64,000 nucleotides of DNA from contig JAMYGW020000014.1 of the NCBI GenBank assembly GCA_025617375.2, positions 62,001-126,000 on the forward strand, written 5' to 3'. This document shows positions 32,658 to 44,632 of the stretch, one piece after another. How positions within the stretch are numbered: position 1 is the first letter of the stretch; each line of letters opens with the position of its first letter. Source of the stretch: Acarospora socialis (lineage: Eukaryota; Ascomycota; Lecanoromycetes; Acarosporales; Acarosporaceae). Position numbers and translations under genes: made by a program. The notes under the pieces are model-generated. The model was not told the DNA's origin. It searched no databases and saw only the letters and a list, made by a program, of their open reading frames with translations.

Positions 32658-35655
32658 ACATTTGGACTCTCTTCATGCTACATCCCACATTGGATTTGAG
32701 GGGCAGAACATACGTCACCACTGTTCCAAGCAACATTTTGGCGGTATTTGTGACCATTGCGTCCTGTGCAAGCTCTTGACCAAAGCATCTTGGTGTAGTC
32801 TACACCAGAACTTTAAGGGATAATGTCAATGGCTTGTTCACATGAGATAAAGAGATGGATATTGATGGGGATGTCGGCGACAGGTATACTGGTGAAGAGG
32901 GCACCAATGAGGATAACTTTAGCAGTGAAGTAGAGAGGAGGGAAGGACTCTACAAACGCAATCAAATTGTTCTCCAATGAGGAGGACGAGTAATTAGCTG
33001 AAGGATAGGGCACTTGTTTCAACTCCCTTATGTGCTCAGCTTTGGATGCTGATTCGCGCACATCCATGAAAGTTCGCTATAATACTGCGTTTGCACATAG
33101 AACTGTTGATATGCTATGCTCAGGGGAATTGTTCAGAACTTGCAATCCGCAACCTTGTTACTCCCTACCCGCCGAATCCGCGATATCCCTGAAGACCAGC
33201 AACTTCCCCGTCCAATCTAAGATCGCCCCGAAGACGCAGGGAGCGGGCCCCTCCCCTCACTTCGTCACTTGAGGACACGATCCCTTCCCCGTCCAGTTGG
33301 TCCTCCCCGCCACCTCAGTGTAACTGTCTTGTTGCTCTGGAGCACAAGAGAAAAAGCAGCAGGCAACTGCAAGAGTTAGTTACTTGTTTGGTGATGGTGT
33401 GGGATGGACGGTTTGATAGGGAAGGACTGGCGTGTTTGAAAAGTTTCGTTTGGCTAACACGCTTTTAGCAAACGTCCGCGGTAAGGACGATGTGCTAGAC
33501 GAAGCTCGATGGCGTTCCGACCAGGGTACACTCCCGAAGCCCACAGGCCGTCAAAGAAAAGCACTGCTGGGAGGACGCTGGCGAGGCAGGAGAAGTACAA
33601 TTGCGAAGGGCGACGAAAGCCGCGAGCGCGACTGGGCCACCGCTCACGCATTGGGAGGCGTACTAGCATCGAGGCCTCCCTCCGCCGCCCAGGAGAACCG
33701 CCGAGCACCCCAAACTTAAAGGTCTTTGTGACAGCAGGGGCCCTCGATTGGGTCTCAGTGCTCAACAGAGATCTGGCTCACTCGCAGATTCCCGCGCGAG
33801 TCGAACGTGGCGGCGCTTCTCCTCGTTGGTGGGGAAGGAGTTATTTGGGTCAATAGTTAGGTATTTCATGTCAAGGTCCTCCTCTTATGCACATATTTTG
33901 CTGCCAGCGTGTTAACAGTTTTCATTTACTGGCCATCAGGGTGGTTATAGAATCAGACGACATGCCCAATCTCCTTCTCTTTTGCAGAAATGGTCACTCA
34001 TCCAGCATGGAGGTGGTGGTGCCCTCCTGGACAGCGTTATAGAAAATTTTTAGGAGTGGGTGGCGCCGCAGCAGCGGTCCACGTAGCTCATGGCAGATCT
34101 ATGAAGATATTCACGGCGCCATCACAACTTTCTTCGAAGAAGTAAGTGTACAGTTGCGCAGACACCATCAAATTAGACTTGGACCTATTCCTAGTGCAGG
34201 TGCTCGGGGAGTGGAAAAGCCTCCCGGCATGAAGACACGGCGGCCTCCCCCACACCCTTGGATGCCGCTTGGCGCCGACACCAGCACGGAGACAAGGCGA
34301 CCCTCCCAAACACCCTCGATGCCGCTTCGCGCCAAATCCTCTTCCCTTCGCCAGCCAATACCCGCCGCGCTCACGCCCGCATGGCTTGACTTTGCCACAG
34401 ATTGAAGGGCCTTGTGCCCTGTGCGCCAGTCTGTGAGGAAAGTGAGCTGTCAGCGAGTTACTACTAGAGGGAAAACGTTATAAGAAGTTTGTTTCTTTGC
34501 TCCTAAGTCACTGCTCATTGATGCTGAGTTACGAATGAAAAGTGCTTAACCTCAATCACTCCAAGATCCCCGCCATCACACAGCACCACCCACAACTACA
34601 TCCAGCCCTTCCCACATAAGAAAAGGTGTACCATCTTCCGCCCATGCCAGTCACTCCAACACCCGTTGCTCCAGCACCGCCCACTCCCACCCCGCCGCTC
34701 CAGCACCCGTCTGGCTTCCCTTCCCCACTGATCGAGACGGCAGTACGCCCTGCTGTCCTGTTGCTGGAGAAGGATAAGTGGGCTGTTATTGAGTTACTGC
34801 CACGTCGTTGGTTTGTATCTTTTTCCTTCATGCACTGTTAACTTCGCCGACCTTAAAGAGGTGCTCAACTCTTACACACAGGGACGTCCATTCAATCTAC
34901 CAAGTCTCGGTTAGATAACCAAGAGAGAATGGTTTCCACCGCCTCAACCGCCCGCGCAAGACTGACTAAGCCGTCACTCTGGCGCAGTCGCCAAAGGGCG
35001 CGCAGGGGGCAATCAACCCTATTCTTTGGCAACTGAGAGGGCGGTCGGCCACTACAGACATGGGACCCCCACCCTGACTTTGACTTGGGAGCAATGGCCA
35101 GGTTTGTTACACTCGCTCAGTTGTCCACAGTGCACAGTTCACTGTTATGCTTCAGCAAGCGGGCGAGAGTCACAAAGTTCTCTCCCCTAGACCTGAGCTG
35201 CTGCCTTCACAAAGGAAGACGGGAAAGAGTTCGGGAAAGTCATTCCAGCCCGGCATCGGGAGCCTCGAGTTGCAAGACTGCGCGCACTTTATCGACACTG
35301 TTTGCCGAGATGGGACAGCGGATGGCCGTCGGTGAGGATCAGGTGTGAAAGGCAAACGAACCTTGGAAAAGGCAGTTGCCCCCCCTCAGAGCTGCTCTCA
35401 GGCTGGGAAGATGTGGGATATGGCGCGGGTGAGCGGCGGGGGTTCATCGAGGTAGGGAGGGTCACCAGGGAGATGGAAAGGATAAAGTGGGGAGGCGGGC
35501 GTGTCTGCCGCTTCCCTGGTGATTGCTCACCGTCTTCTCTCAATAATAAACTATATATGAAATGCTTGAGATTATTCACAATTGAGAAATATAAGCTGAT
35601 GAATGTAGCAACGACACTAAATAACTCAAGAGCACTCAGCTTACACAAGACAACG
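32658..35655. other. Gene-poor interval
   Basis: Short open frames on both strands (for example 32813-33067 minus, 33432-33719 plus, 34154-34405 plus), none with a recognisable domain or conserved-looking codon pattern. Between about 34225 and 34350 there are two imperfect copies of a ~60-nt GC-rich segment sharing GATGCCGCTT. Composition switches from GC-rich to AT-rich at about 35540, which may mark the edge of an inserted transposon. Confidence 0.35.
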
Positions 35656-36632
35656 ATGTCACCACAATCACAACAGCTGATCTGGGAAGCATACAACATG
35701 TATTGCAGACATCAGTCACCAGTGCAAGGACAACATCGACTTCTAGTAGCTGACAGAGAGCTTCTGACTGCGCTGCGTAACGAACCTTACAGTTTAACGC
35801 TGACGAAGAAGGATGTGGTCTCTGCGTTTGTGGAATATATGTCTGTGATGTTGAGGTCAAGCAACAAAGTAGGGAAAGCAAAGAGAGCAAAGAAGGTGCA
35901 TGATATGCCAACAGAGCCTGACGAAATGCCGGATATACCAACATTTCCACCAGGTTTGACCATGAAATTGGATGGTAGTGAAGGTGCAATTGGATGTCGA
36001 CGCAGGATTGGGTTGGTGGCAAGTGAGTATAGGCCAGTACACTGTGATGAGTTCAGTAAGTTGCATAGTGATAGTTCAAGTGTTTGATAGCAAAAGCCAC
36101 TGACAGTGCACTAGCAATATATCTCAAGAAACCCATCTGTCGCACTGTTCAGGTTTATATTGGAGTCACAAGAACCATGATAGCACATTACATGATACAA
36201 TTTCAGACAACAGACATGGACCCGGCCCAACCACATCATCTGTGGCGAAAGAACCTCCTCATACATACTACTGAACACCCAGATGGAGTGAAGTTTGCAA
36301 AATTTGTGGGGGAGCTGGACAGCAAGCTAGTAGACCCCAGCTTACTTATCATGGACAACGCCTCCTACCACTCCTATGACAAACCCAACGACCCAACCAG
36401 TTATGAGAAGTACAATAACATTATACGTCCAATATACTTCGCTCCAAATATCACTGCCGAGGTCTCACCCATCGATGTCAGAGAGTATGGGATTAAGCAT
36501 ATCTTATGGAACGCCGATTTCAATTTGGAGAGCATCTGGACTGCCATAGATTCCATTTGTAATACTATCGATGGGATAACGGAGAATCAGGTGGAGGCGG
36601 CTTGGCAAAGAGCAAGATTGTGTGTGGATTAA
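35656..36632 (+). CDS. Probable DDE-transposase relic (two exons)
   Basis: Exons 35656-36022 and 36115-36632 join by a 92-nt intron (GTGAGT, CTGAC branch site, CACTAG) to give about 294 residues. The C-terminal half has LLIMDNASYH followed after 39 residues by SPID. That resembles the second and third catalytic aspartates of DDE transposases of the Tc1/mariner/IS630 or pogo kind, followed by a C-terminal helix (ENQVEAAWQRARL) like those of pogo-type enzymes. The N-terminal part (from MSPQSQQ) is not recognised, and the first catalytic aspartate is not identified. It may be truncated, since a DNA-binding domain is missing. The open frame also extends upstream to 35302. No clear terminal inverted repeats were found. 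Confidence 0.45.
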
Positions 36633-39420
36633 GGTCAGCGCTTGATAGCACAATAGGTCGGTTGGGTTAGCTGACAGCTTTACCTTGATGAAGATGCTAT
36701 TAGTGATACTGTTTTGGCGCAGTGTTCAGTACTTGTGGAAAAACCACCAAGGTCCCCATGTCAGATCAATGCCACGATCAATGCCAACCTCACTGTTCCG
36801 TATTTCACTCGACACACGCTTGCCGCATCTCAGAGGAGTGTAAGTTCACTGCGACAAATCCTACTAGCCTCGCCTAGGACTCAGTGTAAGACTAACAGGT
36901 TCGCAGTGCTCGAAACCTACTCCCCACTTCTCACCATGGCCTGCCCACCACCTGCGCCGCAAGGAAACCGAGCTGCTGCGTTGAGACCGTCAGCACGCTC
37001 CTTGAAGGCTTGTGACTTGGTTTAGACGACTCTGCGCGCGGCGGCTCCCCGTCGGCCCCGGTACAGCTGTCGGAATGTCTTGCTGCTGCATCTTGCAACA
37101 TGAGCCTCCTGGATGCCCCTAAGCAGCCGTTGTCGCCTGTGCTGACCTCCCTCCGCTTTGATCTGCGCGCCGCCGCCGCCGGCCCCTCCCCCCAAGGTGA
37201 GGTGTGTCCCGAGCCGTTGTATTGACGATCAAGTGAGTGCGAACGCTTGGGGTGCAATGCAGGCTAAACTAACTGATTGCAGCCCGTTGACTGAACATGG
37301 TGACTTGCTTGTGAAAGGGTTGTCTGAGGTTGCGCTGCAGATATTGAGAAGGCCGATTGTGTTGCCTTGTGTCTGGGACATTGAATTGCGTCTTTGTGGC
37401 AATTTACCCCAACCAGAGTGGAATCCTAGAGTTCTGCGTGGCACCAAATCAAGCTCAGTTGCGCGCAAGCAATGCCTCCATCGCAGCAAGGGCGTCAGTC
37501 CGCTCCTCCTGTGCACAGTACCCAACGGCTGCCGTTAGCTGCTGGAGAAGCTGCCGCCCCTTACCCCCACCACCAGCGTCCCAATTTAATGCGTACGGTC
37601 AAACCATACCCACAACACTGCTGCAGCCACCTCACCCCTCATCACCTCTCCACAGCTCCTTCTGCCCTCCCATTGCACCTGCCCCACATCCTTGTCACTT
37701 CCTATTGCAGATCAACCAATCACTGCCTTCATCACCGTTAGAATCACAGCAAGGCTTGATTCTATTATATGTCTATGTCGTAATATCTAGGAAAACTATC
37801 TCACGTTTGGCACTTTACATGCCTGGACCACCTGTTGGCATAATGTTTCTCCATGCCGCAGAGCCCTATGCTCGCCGAGGCCTATGACATGTCCGTGAAA
37901 ACATGCCCACCGAAACCAGCAAAGGCGACGCGCCCATTGCGCATGCTAGGCATACTGATATGGGGCAAGGCGACAGCTGCATTGTCTGCTGCTTGCATGC
38001 TAGACTTCTGCGCCAAGACGCCTCACAGAGACCCATGCCCAGTATATTTCCTCCATCACCCAGATGCTTCCTCCACGGTTCGTTTGTGCGGTTTGAACAG
38101 TGGCGGCGACGGTGAGGTCCCTGAAGAAGGCGAGGACGCAGTGGACGGTGTGATGTGACGCGGCCGGAGGTGCGGAGGCCCTCGTGCAGGCTTTTCAATG
38201 ACATCAAAAATGCTTGGCATGCCTGGGGACGTCAACTCGTTGCTAGTTTGCTTGTCGTTTTAACGGCTGTTCCGACGTGTGGTTTGACGCTCAAATTTGC
38301 CGCGTTTCGCGCGTTTTTCGAGGCCGGTTGGGTCGTAGGATCGCAGTGACATCGTATAGTCATTATGGCGGTGATTCAACAGTGAAATGTGACGACTCGT
38401 TTTGCCTTCGAGGTTCTAGTAAAGGACGTCGTATCCCCGATGACTATTCATCGTTGGCTTTTCTTCTCTACAGTCCAAAATCTTGTCCTCCGCTTGCATG
38501 ATATCCACGCCAATGAGCATCCCAGCGTCGAGTCCATCCATCTCATGGCTGCTTGGCCGTAGGGTGCGGGGCTGTGATCATTACGTACATGATGAGTTCG
38601 TAACGTTGGGTGAGGAGGGCATTGAGGGCGACTTGCTCCAACTGCTTGAAGTGAGTCGTTCGGGCCAGAACTTTAGTTGTTGAGGTCGCTGTCGCCTTAT
38701 AAGCTGTCCCGTCAGATATTGTCAAGTTCACCTGCATCCCGTTCTTGGACAACGCCGCAGAGAAACAACCGCGAGCCAGATTGCACATTGCGTTACCCGT
38801 TCACACTTGTGTGTAGCCCTAGTCTGGCCAACAAACAAGAGATGACGCCGCGATAGTAGATGTCGCGGCCAATCAGAACGATGTCATGCTTGCCGTCGAT
38901 GACCTCGTGAACGTGTCAGTCAAAGAAGCCGATCTTCTCCGCTCAAACCGTCGTCGTACACCTATGATGCCAACGCAAAACAACAAGATTCGTGCACATT
39001 AAGTTCCCCCAACGCTGTGTCCCCCTGCCGCACCTGCATAATCGTCCCTTGCGCTGCTTGAGTGCCCCGTGTGAAGATGTTCAGTGGGTGTTGTGCGTGC
39101 GGCGTGGGTACCTACGGCGTTTGGCGAGGCAGGTTCACCTCGGAGGATCGGACCTGCTATTGACATCTGCCGCTGAATCCGGCACACGTTCGGGCTGTCC
39201 GCCGTGGCCGTAGCTGACTGTTAGGCTAACTGGCCATAAAAACTGTGGTGTTTGACGTGGCCACAGGTAAGGTTGGCGTTGACGTAAGGATTGCCGCCCA
39301 CAGCATGACTTTTCCCTCCGAAAAGCTCAGGTAAGCTGGTAGCGACGGTGACGAAAACTTGGTATCAGATGGGACGGTAACCCGAATGGCGAACACGTGC
39401 GTCTCCGTATCGAGTGTAGA
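36633..39420. other. Gene-poor interval with degenerate coding traces
   Basis: Only short ORFs without domains. On the minus strand between about 38960 and 38430, broken frames can be read (HDIVLIGRDIYYRG and, farther left, MLIGVDIM) that faintly recall the flaps and hydrophobic motif of retrotransposon aspartic proteases. The match is too weak to name. Confidence 0.3.
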
Positions 39421-39440
39421 ACCTTGGAAGTCACCTTACA

Positions 39441-39516
39441 CCTGAGGTACCTCAGGGTGTCTGCTCACAGCCACATCTCTGATCCTCCGCCTGCAACTGT
39501 GGAAGAGATGTGGCTG
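39441..39516. repeat. Two adjacent palindromes
   Basis: CCTGAGGTACCTCAGG (39441-39456) is a perfect 16-bp palindrome. Twelve bases later CAGCCACATCTCT (39468-39480) and AGAGATGTGGCTG (39504-39516) form a perfect 13-bp inverted repeat around a 23-nt loop. They could form cruciform or hairpin structures; the function is unknown. Confidence 0.6.
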
Positions 39517-41144
39517 CCTGAATTGCTGGGAGATGAAACTCAGGCCACATCTTTAGGAGCAACGACTGCCAGTCATCTTTCAGGATTTTAGAAATTGACA
39601 CTAATATGACAATACAATATAATATAGATGACAATACATTACAGTAATGTGTAAACTTTTTCATTATTTATTGGGAAGCTCTACCGAGCGTTGAATAAAT
39701 CGCTCGTCCTTGGCAACGGCATGAGGACGTTTCACTACCTTCATCTACAGACCTTATGTCCCACTATCCTCAAAGCCTTGTGAGAATGCCACGAGAGCCC
39801 TGAGCTTAGACGTTTGTTGTCTTTCAGCTTATTGGGCGAGCTTGGTGGACCAACTACATCACCCAATCGTTTCTTGAACTTGGGTTAGGCAACATGACTT
39901 CCGAAGATTTGAGTGAGCGAGCGAGCGAGCGAGCTCGAAATGAACACTCCCCCAACACTAAACACCCGGTAAGCCAGCTTCGAGGAAGCTTTGTCAAGAG
40001 TGCGTTGAGTTCACTAACTGATGAGCTTTATTCAGATTTCCCTACCGCACCATTATTCAGGTCCCTGTGGGACCGAGGTGGAGGCTATTCCATGTGCGCA
40101 AGGAGTATTTGTGCTCCTTGCCTCCCTTTTTGGCGGCAGCCCTTGGCCCTCAATCTCATACAAAATGGATGAGCTCGACGTTGTCGCATTGGCTTATCCG
40201 GCAGACCCACCAAAGTGTCTTACGCTCGTCGTTACGGATCAGTACAAAGCTCGGCCCAAGGATGCCATCACCTTCGCCGCCATGCATATGAAGCAATACT
40301 ACGATCCAACATAGGCGACGCAGCAAATCTACAATTAGACCGTGGATACACCCTACCCAGCCTCATTGACCAAAGCAAGGAACTTGGGCAACAGTTTGTC
40401 AACCCCATACGTATACTCAACAGAAAGGGAGACTAACCTACCACTTCGATACACCAGACTCGTGGACGAGCTACAAAGCTATTCTGTTGTTATAGCCTAA
40501 ACCAGCATTTACAAAAGCTCCATATCAACGTCCTCAACCTTAACACCCTCATTCTGTCGTCGAGCAGCGGAGAATTTTAAATCGAAAGATTCCTACGGAA
40601 GCGAACTAATCCAAAGGACGCAGTTTACACCTCTGTATAACTATTCGCTGGCTCGAATCTGAGCCTGAATTCGATACATGGGTCAACATCAAGGAACTCG
40701 GAACTGTGAAGGAATGTGGTTAAGGAGTTGCGGATAGATAAGATCAGAAAGCGGCGTTGCCTTGGAGTATTGTGTGCGTAGCCTACCTTACCTCGCTGTC
40801 ATGACATAACTGGTTTCAGCGTGGCCCACCTGACTCATGGGCTTACCGCTCATCTTGGTGTATACTTCTGGCTGATTGCGTAGGTAGCTTAGTTAGAGAA
40901 TTATCATTCTTCCATTTCACATGATGTGCACAAGAGACGCCGATTCAAATATAGTGGATGGTATTGGAGATTCATATTCATCGAAGGGTTGCAAAGGGTC
41001 CCTGACGGTAACAAAGTCATGTATCTATTAATATTTAGAGTCTGGCTAAGTAGCTAAAGGCACGAGAAGCCCTATCCTCACCGGCGCCGCCGCACAAGTC
41101 ACGAAAAACATCCAAAAGTACCCCAAGTACCCCAACGCGAGAGA
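39517..41144. other. Gene-poor interval
   Basis: No supportable gene. A short GAGC microsatellite lies near 39912-39933, and the stretch around 39590-39680 is AT-rich. Short ORFs at 39894-40172 and 40021-40314 have no recognisable features. Confidence 0.35.
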
Positions 41145-41228
41145 TCAGGAGTGGTGACGAATACATGGCGCGGCAGTCAAGAGAGCTCAGGAGTGGTGAC
41201 GAATACATGGCGCGGCAGTCAAGAGAGC
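41145..41228. repeat. 42-bp tandem duplication
   Basis: Two perfect 42-bp copies (41145-41186 and 41187-41228). The length is 14 codons, so the duplication keeps the frame of the open frame starting at 41165 (MARQSREL twice). Confidence 0.85.
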
Positions 41229-41566
41229 TCAGTGAGAGGGACAAGAGAGCGTTGAGAATAGGAGGAACATATCTCAACTTAGAAGAGGCGAGCACAGAAC
41301 TGGATCAGGTGGTGAAGGAGGAGCTTGAGTGGTCAGATAAGTCACGCAACCATGAAAAGGAACTTGCCCAAAGTGCGGCCAAAATCGATGCGCTCAACAA
41401 AGCTCCGGAAGAGGCGTACAGCAAAAGAGACCGTGCTCAGGCTCTTCTGGACACGGCAAGGCAAGAAGAAGGGACGCTAGGGCTCAAAAAACAGGCTCTT
41501 GTTGAGAAAGTCGCAGCAATCACACATCGACTACCCCACCGCCACACATGTCCTGAGGGTACGTAA
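41165..41566 (+). pseudogene. Hypothetical coiled-coil fragment
   Basis: An open frame of 133 codons, rich in Glu, Lys and Ala, with a helix-like pattern suggesting a coiled coil (region ELSERDKRALR to QALVEKVAAI). It carries the in-frame 14-codon duplication at its start. I do not recognise the family. It may be a relic of a larger gene, because no neighbouring exon extends it convincingly. Confidence 0.3.
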
Positions 41567-44500
41567 AGTCAGACTGGGAGACATCTTTGGAATATATAAT
41601 TCCTTGGCTCCGGCGCTGGATTGGCGGAAGTCAGCGATCGTATCTCTGCACTCAAACTGGCTGCATTTGGGTTAATCTGATATACTTGCGTTACAGCTCC
41701 TCGGCAAGCGTAGCGGCTCAGCACCGGCAGCGGCGATTCCAGCGACACTTCGACCATCACGTCAAAGTGAGCGCGCCGACTCCTCACTGTCCTCTTCGTA
41801 CAGAGAGTGGAAAATCCGACAGTGTGTAGACATGCGAAGCTCGTCGACAAAGCGATAGGACCCTCAAGCTTCCTATCGGTTTCGTTCCTCCGGAACGGTC
41901 CTTGCTGCCAGTTGCTCACCCTAACATACTCGCAAGATGTTGTGGACGACTTGGGTGAAGAAATGAGGCCGGTGTTTCAGTTTGAGTGTGCCATGGCGGT
42001 AGCTCAGGATCAACGGCTTCATGTAAAGGGTCAGAAGCTGGAGTGTGTTTATCATGTACAGTTCTGTGCCGAAGACAGAGAGAAAGCTTATGGGTGGGTA
42101 TATAGCTCGAAATATAGCTCCTATCGGCGAACATCTTGAACTCTTTAGTTTGGCGTTTATGGCCGGAACCTGTTGTCGCCGGATGGACTTTCTTGATGGG
42201 CAGCCTCCAAACTACAACGCTCTACACCTAAGTCGATAGGACCATCGCTCCACGTCCCTCATAGCTAAATTCTTTATGATGGAGGGTACCTCCTGTCGCA
42301 CAAAGCGACGTCTTATGCGACACACTCGACATGTTGTGCCCGAGAGGGTCAAGCCCAGCATACTTCGATGAAGTCGTCTTCACAATCGATACAAGCCTTC
42401 AAAAGACGCAGGCGCCCCAGAGTATCAAAAAGTTTGAGAACAGAGGACATCTGGATAGGACATTTTCGTGTCCCAACTCTTGTGCGCAACACGGTGACAA
42501 AGCGTCTACTGCGAGAACTGATGGAGGCTGCGCCGTCAACTCAGAGCACACTGGAAGAAGACATCCGCAAAACTCTTGCCAGAACTGAATTGATTTGTAA
42601 TCTGGGCTATACAGAGACAGGAGCTGGCAAGGCTTGATTCAACAGCCGGAATGGTGGACATTCGATGCCAATTCCCTTACAGCTCCATAAAAGAGTGGAA
42701 ACCAAAAGGCCAGTGTCGATGCTGCAATAATGTCCAAGAGACCAAAAACGCCAACACCTGATAGGATCTCCACCGGAAACCGTTAAGGTCTGAGGCTTGT
42801 GTCAAGTACCGCGCTCTATTGCATCTCCAGGCCCTCAGCAAGACTGTCTGTGGCCTTCCGAATTGGGAGCCCAGGTCTTCGTCCATATAACCGTGAAAAG
42901 AGCTGTGAGCAAGTCAGGTAGACTGCCAACTCGAGCAAAAGGCCGGTCATGTTGAGTTTTCTGTCTGACCTGAAATCGTAGTCAGTTGACTCCTCAACCT
43001 GTGCAGCTGATCAGAGATTATTCTGTAGTGGTTCAACCCTTTTCAAAAGCACCGGCGACAGTGGTCCAGAGCGGTATGTACTTGCCAACTCGCTAGATTG
43101 CGGCAGATCTTGCGGGGGCGGATTGACGATTGACTGTCTGAAGGATGTACTTCGACCCTCTGCACAACGTCGCTCCAGAATGAGTACGAACAGGCTGGAC
43201 GTTCAACGCCTCATGAACAAGGCGTCATGCAACTCATAAGTCCAGTGGCAAGGTTGTCATGGGATCTTCACGGCTTCCCTACCGTGCGGTCGCCGAGCAG
43301 AAATCCGAGCCAATCTCTCGTCGTATATAATTCATCAGACATTTTGGAACTCTTGACCTGTACGGCACGAACCTTCCTCAAGATCCTGCAATCCCTTCCA
43401 ACATTCGTACTCCCTCTGGGTCCTCACATCCCGCCATAGCTGGTACTCGGATATGATTTGAAGACAAAGATGTAGTATTAAGGGGGGCTCTGGTGTTTGA
43501 GAATCTGGGTCAAGGCTTGGAACCGAGTGGAGGACGACGAGCATGTGCATCATACGGTACCCTCATCCAGACTTGGCAGGATATCAGAAAGAAACACAAG
43601 AACACCAGTATGGTAGATCATCAGAACCATATTGATGCTGTGGAGGAGGATGTCAAGAGAAGCGAGGAGGTACCGTTGCTCAACAATTAGCCTGTCTGTC
43701 CGTTTTCTCGTTTCGGTCCTGCTCACGTACATATCACTGGTATCGCGGCGCATGACGCGATCACGGGCTTGAGGCGGCGGAGGCTTCAATTACACCACTG
43801 TCATTCTTCGCTCATCATCATAGCGTAGTACCTCCAGAAGTCGGAGAGGTACTAGGCTGACCAAGCTCCCAATTTATTCATTAGCCGGAAAGACTTGCAA
43901 GGTGAAGCGGAGTGGGTTGCTGAGTGCATATGGTCACAGAAAGGTTCAGAGAGGCTGCTACGACTTCAATCTGGATGTGCATAGTCTGATTACAGAACCT
44001 GGCGCTCGCTGCGGAGATCCAGTCTTTATTGGGGAGAAGAAGTCATTCAAAAGGTACGAAGGTACAGTAGGTGATCCTACGAGTATGAAGTCCTTTGGGA
44101 TAGGAGAAAGATTATATTTGCTGGCTGCTGACCGGATGAGTCCCTTTAAAAGCTTTATTAGTTTGCTCTACGTTCTTCTTGTGCATTGAGCATCAGTTCA
44201 AGACCTTACGGCCTTGATCGTTAAACGACAACCCGTCCCATATATCTTCTGAGCCCAAGATCCTCAACTTCATCGACATCATTCCGTCCTTGTAGTGCTA
44301 TTGAGTATTGTGCCTCACGACAGCACAGTTTAAATCGCTCCAACCTCTCGCAGGCGACCCTCTTCTCCTGCGTCCACCAAGTTGGGAGAACACCTGCTTG
44401 AGCTTCAACGAGATTGTCAAAGAAGAAAGGGGGTAAGTGTACTATAGCTGGTGAGAATTACCGCGCCCGTAAGGTAAGAACAACTTTCGAATGCAGAATG

Positions 44501-44632
44501 TTTTCTTCAAGAATCAATAACAAATATGAGAACTGGTACTGTGCGTTTTCAATTGTCTACGCGTTCGAGGAAGTCAGTCCGTAAGCAGCTCATGTTCCAC
44601 CACGCTATTGTTCCCTAAATCATTGTTGGACA
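41567..44632. other. Gene-poor interval
   Basis: Short ORFs (41807-42139, 42368-42637, 43902-44189, all plus strand) have protein-like composition but no identifiable domain, and no splice arrangement joins them convincingly. They are probably decayed genes. Confidence 0.3.

Noticed and set aside
34154-34405. Pro/Arg-rich frames on both strands
   Set aside because: Open because of GC-rich low-complexity sequence; no consistent coding signal.
38430-38960. Possible retrotransposon aspartic protease relic on the minus strand
   Set aside because: Only short motif-like fragments in shifting frames; no RT, integrase or LTR nearby. Too weak to annotate as an element.
39912-39933. GAGC microsatellite
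   Set aside because: Very short simple repeat with no sign of function.
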